Shown piece by piece: positions 57,668 to 64,000 of a DNA stretch of 64,000 bases. The notes beneath the pieces are model-generated. The model was not told the DNA's origin and searched no databases. It saw only the letters and a program-made list of their open reading frames with translations. Source of the DNA: Lonicera japonica (Eukaryota; Streptophyta; Magnoliopsida; Dipsacales; Caprifoliaceae). A program made the position numbers and the translations under genes. The stretch is from contig CM038468.1 of NCBI GenBank assembly GCA_021464415.1, forward strand, positions 34,026,969 to 34,090,968, given 5' to 3'. Within the stretch, counting starts at the first letter, position 1; each line of letters starts with the position of its first letter.

Positions 57668-59249
57668 TGGAAAAAAGACAAATTAAACTCTGAAGTTTGA
57701 GTTTATATTCAATTTCTCTCTTGGTGTTTCAAAAGAATGCAATATCTTCTTTAAAGTTGCTACATTGGTTCAATTGAGACCCTCGTCCTAATTCCGTCCA
57801 AATAATTTACGCTTAACCTCTTAAAACTTTAAAAGTGGCACTAAACCCCCTAAGTTATATATTTTTTTAACTTTTAAATCGGCCATTGATATATATACAT
57901 ACATAATCTTCATCACCCTCTTCTTCTCCGATCCAAATGAATCCTAAACTCTAACCCCCAACAGTTGCCTCTAGTACCTTATATCTGTCACCGGTGTTAA
58001 TAGCTCCGCCCTCCATCTCCGACCACCCCCTCAAACACTACCCTTTTTGGTCACCACCATCGGCAACCTTCATTCCCTCACTACCACCATTACCTTCATC
58101 TCCCCCCTACCATCATCATCATTTCCCTTCTCTCTTTACAACACACATACTCATATACATACATATACATATATATATATATATATAGTTCCATACAAGA
58201 TATATATATATATATATTCACCCCAATGCAACCTCATTACACTGTCCCTCCACTATAATTAGGGACTTAGAATTATAATCAAACAAATGAGATGGTGAAA
58301 AAACCTTTATGTCATAAATGGTAGTCCCGAAACTGAAGTTCCACTTTAAAGGGGTGGATTTGGAATTACCGTCGAAGAATTATATGGTAGCAGATTTGGG
58401 CAGTGTGCTTGGCAATGACAGCCTCGGGTTCAATGTCGATTTTCGGGAATGTTCAACAACAAAATCTTCTAATTATACATGATCTTGAGAAGGGGAGTTT
58501 ATCTTTTTTGCCTACTCAATGTGATCAGTTGTAATTGAGTTATTTTGGAGGTTTGAATTATAAATGAAAATAAAGATTTTTGTTGGTGTTTTGGTTATAT
58601 AAAATACAAAACTTAATTGGTGGGTTTTCAATTACATATAAACCCATCAAAAGAAAATTCGATTTTCCAATTCAATTTGAACCCACCACGATTTGATTTG
58701 ATCTCAATTAAAATTGAAATTTGAGTTTGATTTGTGCTCGATTTTGTATATATATATATACGTATGTAGGGAGATAGAAACACAATTATATATACACACA
58801 CACATATATATATATATAGAGAGAGAGAGAAAGACACATTGCTAACTTCATCTTCTCACTGTGGCATCTCCGGCGTTGGCGAAGCCTTGAAGTGGGTTTG
58901 TAACCGAAATGGGTTACAATCCAAATGATTTATAATCGAAATAAATATACAATCAATTCCCCTCTATATTTAGTTGCCAGCTAATTTCTCCATTTTCCAA
59001 CTCCTCGAGAAGTTATTAAAAAAAAAGGAGTTAAAAGTTAAAAAAATATAAATTAAGGGGGTTTAGTGTCACTTTTTAAGTTTTAAGGGGTTAAGTGTAA
59101 ATTATTTGGAGAGAATTGTTAACGGAATTAGGACGGGAGTCTCAATTGAACCACTACAGCAACTTTAAGGAAGACATTTCATTTTTTGAAATATCAGGAG
59201 AGAAATTGAATTTACACCAAAACTTCAGGGTTTAATTTTTCTTTTTTCC
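57668..59249. mobile_element. Nested long-TIR (MULE/fold-back) element, 1.58 kb
   Basis: Inverted repeats of about 200-220 bp: GGAAAAAAGACAAATTAAAC.. on the left against GGAAAAAAGAAAAATTAAAC.. read from the right, both passing through GTTCAATTGAGAC and CCTCTTAAAACTTTAAAA-like blocks. Target-site duplication TAAATTAG (57660-57667 and 59250-59257), 9 bp with one mismatch if extended. The interior is non-coding with (AT)n runs. Confidence 0.75.
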
Positions 59250-59329
59250 TAAATTAGTTGTGTAAATTAAAGACATTGTATAAAAAATACACTTACATCC
59301 TTTCCTTATAACATCCCACGTCTCATCAC

Positions 59330-59880
59330 AATTGGTGTTAAATTTGTTTAGCAGCAATCTATTTTAGCACTAATGGTGCTAAATATGTTTAGCACTAATT
59401 TGTTTTTAGCACAAATGGTGCTAAATCTGTTTAACACCAATCTGTTTTACCACCAATGGTGTTAAATATGTTTTAGCACCAATCTGTTTTAGCAACAATG
59501 GTGCTAAATCTGTGCTATATTTTAACACCAATTGTGCTAAATCTGTTTAGTACCAATGGTCAACACAATAACAAGCAATATGATAGTTCTAAAAGCAATT
59601 TAGCACCATTTTTTGCAAATGTAAAATAGATTTGACGTTGCTAAAAGCCATTAAGTACCACCTTTTAAACAAGAAGTAACAAGTAATTTAAAGGTATTAA
59701 ATGTGTTTAGCACCACCTGTCAATACAGATGACAACAACTAAAAGATACTAAATGCATTTAGCACCACATGTTAACACACATGACAACAACCAAAAGGTG
59801 CTAAATGTATTTAGCACCACCTGTCAACATAGATGACGATAACCAGAAGGTACTAAAATGATGTTAGCACCATTACAAAA
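59330..59880. repeat. Decayed palindromic minisatellite in MULE copy C
   Basis: Units such as GGTGCTAAATATGTTTAGCAC and GGTGCTAAATGTATTTAGCACC, spaced 40-60 bp apart. They are the same repeat as in copies A and B but with more changes and loss of regular spacing. Confidence 0.75.
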
Positions 59881-59971
59881 CATAGAATAACAAAATTGTT
59901 AAGATCAACATCCACTCAATTTATATATATGTATATATATATGGATCGATGTAGGGTTCCTAAAAAAAAGT

Positions 59972-61015
59972 GAGTAAATACTATCAATGGCCACTAAACT
60001 ATTGGTCAATTTTACCAATAGCCACTGAACTTCATTTTGTTATAATGGGATTATTAAACTTTTAAAAAGTGCTACCATTAGCTACTCCGTCAAATCCCAC
60101 CGTTAAAAATTAACGGAGCCATGTCTTGTGTTAAAATCTAGGGGCATTTAAATCATTTCACTTTTTTTCTTTTCCTTTTCTTTTCTTTCTTTCTTTCTTT
60201 CTTCCTTCCTTCTCCCTTTTTCATTTTCTTTCTTTTTTCTGCTTCTTCTTCCTCCTCCGAGCTTCTTCTTCTTCTTCTTCTTCTTCTTTCCCCACCCCTC
60301 ATCTTCGCCATCAATGACGGCGTACCCCCCCACCCCTCATTGCCATCGCAGTCCTCGCCTCACCGTTGCACCACCATCACAACCACAACCACTACCGGAA
60401 CCATCAGTACCGGGTCCTCTGTTTAGAGGAATCCTAGCCCTTTTTCCAAAATCTTTTGTTTGTTTGTGTATAGAGAAGAGGAGATAGAAAGAGAAAATTA
60501 GCACAGAGAGAGTGAAAGAAATTTTTGCGGGACCAAAATCCATTTTTTTGTGTGTGTATAGATCAATTGCTATTTGATTTATTTAGAGATGAATTGAGAA
60601 AAAATGGAAAGAAAAAGGAGAATTGTGAATGTGAAAATGATAGTGAGGTTTTGAGAATTGTGAAGAAGAAGACGAAGAAGAAGCAATAACAGCTCGAAAG
60701 AAGAAGATGAAGAAAAAGAAGAAGCAACAGCTCAGAAGAAGAAGTAATAGCTCGGAAGAGGAAAAAGAAGGAGAAGAAAGAAAATAAAGAAAATGGAAAA
60801 AAGGAAAAGAAAAGAAAAGAAAAAGAAAAATGACTTAAATGCCCTTAGATTTTAACACATGACTTGGCTCCGTTAATTTTTAACGGTAGGATTTGACGGA
60901 GTGGCTAATAGTAGCACTTTTTAAAAGTTTAATGGTCCGATTGTAACAAAATAAAGTTCAGTAGCCATTGGTAAAATTGGCCAATAATTCAATGGCCAAT
61001 TGATAGTATTTACTT
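59972..61015. mobile_element. Nested long-TIR element, 1.04 kb
   Basis: Arms of about 200 bp (GAGTAAATACTATCAATGGC.. against AAGTAAATACTATCAATTGG.. from the right). The complementarity continues into CT-rich (left) and GA-rich (right) tracts, so up to about 330 bp could pair. Flanking 9-mers AAAAAAAGT and AAAAAGAGT differ at one position. No coding sequence. Confidence 0.7.
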
Positions 61016-61618
61016 AAAAAGAGTTGCGATCAGATTTTGTTTTTTTTTTTAATCCTGCTGGGCTGTCAAAATTGGTCGATTTCGATAGCAAAAAAACATG
61101 TGATCTTCTTGATGTTTTACATAATTATAGTAACTTTGTCTTTTGAATAATATATTCAAAAAACTGCTTAATCTAACTGTTCGATCAAAAGTTACATCTA
61201 TTTTACGATTGCACCTGCAAAAAAAAATAAGAAGAAAAAGAAGAAGATGGTGAGAACGGCTCTCCTCTCGGAGATATGATCGGAGAGTCGAATGGTGGTG
61301 GTGCAGCGGTGGTGTGTTGGGAGGCGGGAAAGACAGCGAAAGTAGAAAAAATACAAGTGGATAGTCCAAAAGTAGGTGAAGTGAGGGTCAAGATGCTTAA
61401 ATGTTTATATTACATGCTTAAAGGTTTATATGAGGGGTATTTTTATACATCAATATTTCTCATTATTCTTAAAATAAATCAATATTATCAAAAGTGTCCT
61501 TAATTTAGAATTAAATAATGAAATTAGTCCTACTTATCTTTTATTAAATATGAGTTCTTTCTTAGAATTGTAAAATATTACAGAGTGATGTCTTATAATC
61601 CATTTTCTCTTTTTAAAT

Positions 61619-62405
61619 GTTTCACAAACATATTTTTAAAATCAACTAAAAATATATTTTAATATTTTTTTATCTATTATAAATATATTTTTTATTGTCT
61701 AATATTTTGTGAGTATTTAGTAACACATTTTTTTGATGTGAGCCGAGTTTATGTAAGTACAATCACCTCTCATTAAGTGAAATTTATTTAGAAAACACTC
61801 AATAATTTATTCATTGATGTTAAGTGAGTTCTTATAAACAAATATTTCTCCAGTGAGGCGAGTGTGTGTGTGCACTCATCTTTCACTAAGCGGATCTTAG
61901 GGGGTGTTAGTGATTAAAAATTTACCTTAGCGGGTGTTTGTGACAAGGAAAGTATTTGTGACAATAGGTGTATAAATAACACCACACTTGAGAAATGGTT
62001 TTTTGAAATTTTTTAGAATATTGGTAAAGGCACTCTCAATTTCTGGTCTACACACCTATTATCAAGAAATAACAAGGGTGCCTTAATCAAAAACTTCTCT
62101 TCCTTTCATCCTCTTTCTTTCAATCTAATTCTAAACACAAAAACCATTTCCTTGTTTATTTCTTTCTGACTACCTTTATTTGCTTCTACTAGAGAAAATT
62201 GAATCTCTCATTATTGTTGTAACAACACTAAAATAAATATCATCAAAAGAGTATTCAAGTATAAAATGAAAACACATCTACAACTCAAAGAAAAAATGTT
62301 TCAATGAAGGTTTATATTTATCATATTGTATTTATTGAATGTAAATATTAGACTGAGAAATCATTGGTTTCAAAATCTAAAAGGATATATATATATATAT
62401 ATATT
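61619..62405. other. Spacer
   Basis: AT-rich, no gene. An (AT)n run at 62386-62404 marks the edge of the gypsy fragment. Confidence 0.4.
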
Positions 62406-64000
62406 GAGTTATCCCTAAAAGGGTGCGACATGGTATTGGGTACAAATTGGATGAGGCAGTTTAGTCCCTTGTTATTTGATTTCAACAGTTTAAGACTCAT
62501 TTTTAAAAAATGAGGAAGGAAGGTGCCCCTGCAGGGGACAAAAGAAGTAGCTTCTATAAAAGTTATCACTGGCAAAAGTTTAGTAAAAATGTACAAAAAA
62601 GGGCTCAAAGTCTAATAGGCCATTTATTTGCTTTATCTGTCATTTCCCATTCTAATACACCACTTGCTCATGTCCAAAGGTTACTACAGCAATATAGTGA
62701 TGTTTTTGAGGAACCCAAGGAGTTACCATAAGAAAAAAGCCTAAACCATAGAATAAATTTAAAACCCGATTTTGAACCCCCCAAACCAAAGAGACCATAC
62801 ATAATTTCTTTTATTCAGAAGTCAGAGATTGAAAAGCTCATAAAAGAAATGCTCAGCAGTGGTATAGTCCAGCCTAGCCATAGCCTCTATGCCTCACCTG
62901 TCATTTTAGTCAAAAAGAGAGATGGATCATGGCAATTTTGTGTTGACTATAGGAAATTAAATGAAGGGACAGTGAAAGATAAATACCATATTCCTCTCAT
63001 TGAAGAGTTACTAGATGAATTAAATGGGGGCACTATTTTTTCCAAAATTGATTTGAGGGCTGGTTACCATCAAGTAAAGGTCCATGAGCCAGATATACAT
63101 AAAACTGCATTCATAACTCATGTGGGTCACTTCGAATTTAAGGTCATGCCGTTTGGGTTAACCAATGCCCCAGCTACTTTTCAATCATTGATGAATCAGA
63201 TTTTTCAGCCTTATCTGAGAAGATTTGTTATAGTATTTTTCGATGATATCTTAATCTATAGCCCCACATTAGCTTCACATGTGCAACATTTAGAGCTAGT
63301 CTTATTTGTTTTGCGGAATCACAAGCTTTATGCTAAGCAGTCCAAATGTGCTTTTGCCCAAATGAAGATTGATTATTTGGGGCATATGATTAGTGGAAGG
63401 GGAGTCTCAGCTGATTGGAACAAAGTCCAATGTATGTTACAATGGCCAACTCCTACTACTCTTAAGGGGTTAAGAGGGTTCTTAGGCATCACGGAATATT
63501 ATAGAAGATTTGTTAAAGGGTACGGTATCATTGCTAAACCATTAATTGATCTTTTAAAGAAAGGGAATTTCCATTGGACACCCAAAGCTACTGCCGCGTT
63601 CGAATCTTTAAAGAAAGCCATGACTACCACACCCGTCCTAGCCATGCCTGATTTTACCCTAACTTTAACACTTGAGACTGACGCTTGTAATTCTAGAGTT
63701 GGGGTAGTTTTTACGCAACAAGGAAGACTAGTTTCTTATTTCAGTAAGGCCTTAGGGCCCAAATACTTGGCATTATCTACCTACGAAAAAGAGATGCTTG
63801 CCATATTAATGGCAGTGCATCATTGGAAGTATTACTTACTTGGCGGGCATTTTGTGATTCTCACTGATTAGCAAAGTATCAAACACTTTGCCAGTCAAAA
63901 GTTATCCACGATGCTACAACAAAAGTGGTCTACCAAACTGTTGGGTTATGATTATAAAATCAAGTATAGATGTGGAAGTGAAAACAAAGCTGCAGATGCA
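62406..64000 (+). pseudogene. Ty3/gypsy pol fragment (protease end, RT, RNase H), decayed
   Basis: Starts in the C-terminal part of the aspartic protease region (LKGCDMVLGTNWM), then RT and the beginning of RNase H. RT motifs are QFCVDYRKLN, KIDLRAGYHQV, MPFGLTNAPATFQ and the catalytic FFDDILIYS; then LGHMISGRGVSAD and LRGFLGITEYYRRFVKGYG, and RNase H-like ETDACNSRVGVV with LALSTYEKEMLAIL. Damage: TGA near 62510, a frameshift near 62600-62615, TAA at 62729-62731 and TAG at 63869-63871. The longest open stretch is 62849-63871. It runs off the window; integrase and LTR are not seen. Confidence 0.85.

Larger units (their letters stand above)
57597..61609 (+). mobile_element. MULE-like transposon, copy C, with two nested elements
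   Basis: Left end GAGACAATTGGGCATAAGG and, from the right, GAGAAAATGGATTATAAG match the ends of copies A and B. The flanking 9-mers TATTAAATT (57588-57596) and TTTTAAATG (61610-61618) agree at 7 of 9 positions, so the insertion is older. It contains inverted-repeat elements at 57668-59249 and 59972-61015, a decayed palindromic minisatellite and the TTTCGATAGC and GGAGATATGATCGGAGAG blocks of copy A. Less the nested elements it is about 1.4 kb. Confidence 0.7.

Noticed and set aside
60148..60333. Lys/Glu-rich frame
   Set aside because: Translation of CT-rich tract in the arm of a fold-back element.

Overview
This window is nuclear DNA of a flowering plant, most likely a eudicot. It is AT-rich, has spliced genes with GT..AG introns, and carries Ty1/copia, Ty3/gypsy, L1 and RTE LINE, SINE, TRIM, hAT, CACTA and MULE insertions, plus plastid 23S rRNA fragments. 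No rRNA gene, functional tRNA gene or CRISPR array was seen. Most of the sequence is transposon-derived or featureless; two host-gene stories stand out.

Region 1-3.8 kb: three isolated copies of one exon that encodes a heptad-repeat coiled coil (one on +, two on -), a MITE and a CACTA end. 3.8-17 kb: a repeat field. It holds a copia solo LTR (4411-5046), a truncated copia element on the minus strand (LTR, primer-binding site and broken gag, 6246-7417), two related hAT MITEs, and a hAT element interrupted by a MULE (11673-13203). A second MULE copy lies inverted at 14488-16736. Both MULEs carry a palindromic minisatellite.

17.2-29.9 kb and 36.2-37.6 kb: an unrecognised multi-exon gene family on the plus strand. 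It shows a two-codon first exon (ATGGCA), acidic/Ser short exons, an RS-repeat exon, coiled-coil exons and basic terminal exons. Units of about 1.4 kb (intron plus exon) are tandemly repeated. A 1.7-kb solo LTR sits in one intron and a 2.2-kb solo LTR splits one exon; each has a perfect 5-bp target-site duplication. The coiled-coil exon here is the same one scattered over 1-3.6 kb.

30-43 kb: AT-rich DNA with MITEs, a fold-back element, a CACTA element (38318-40800), a TRIM with a nested SINE, a LINE RT scrap, and an unidentified degenerate exon split by a hAT element.

43.5-56.8 kb, minus strand: a decayed copy of the METTL13 (eEF1A lysine and N-terminal methyltransferase) gene. Ten exons can be placed with consistent phase. 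It has a net 13-nt deletion in exon 2, a 1-nt frameshift in exon 4, a TGG-to-TGA stop in exon 6 and lost splice sites at exon 9, and the C-terminal methyltransferase half was not found. Its first intron (about 7.4 kb) holds a near-complete RTE LINE with a 13-bp target-site duplication, a 5'-truncated L1 with a 14-bp duplication, and rearranged plastid 23S rDNA.

57.6-61.6 kb: a third MULE of the minisatellite family, which itself contains two further inverted-repeat elements. 62.4-64.0 kb: a decayed Ty3/gypsy pol fragment running off the window edge.
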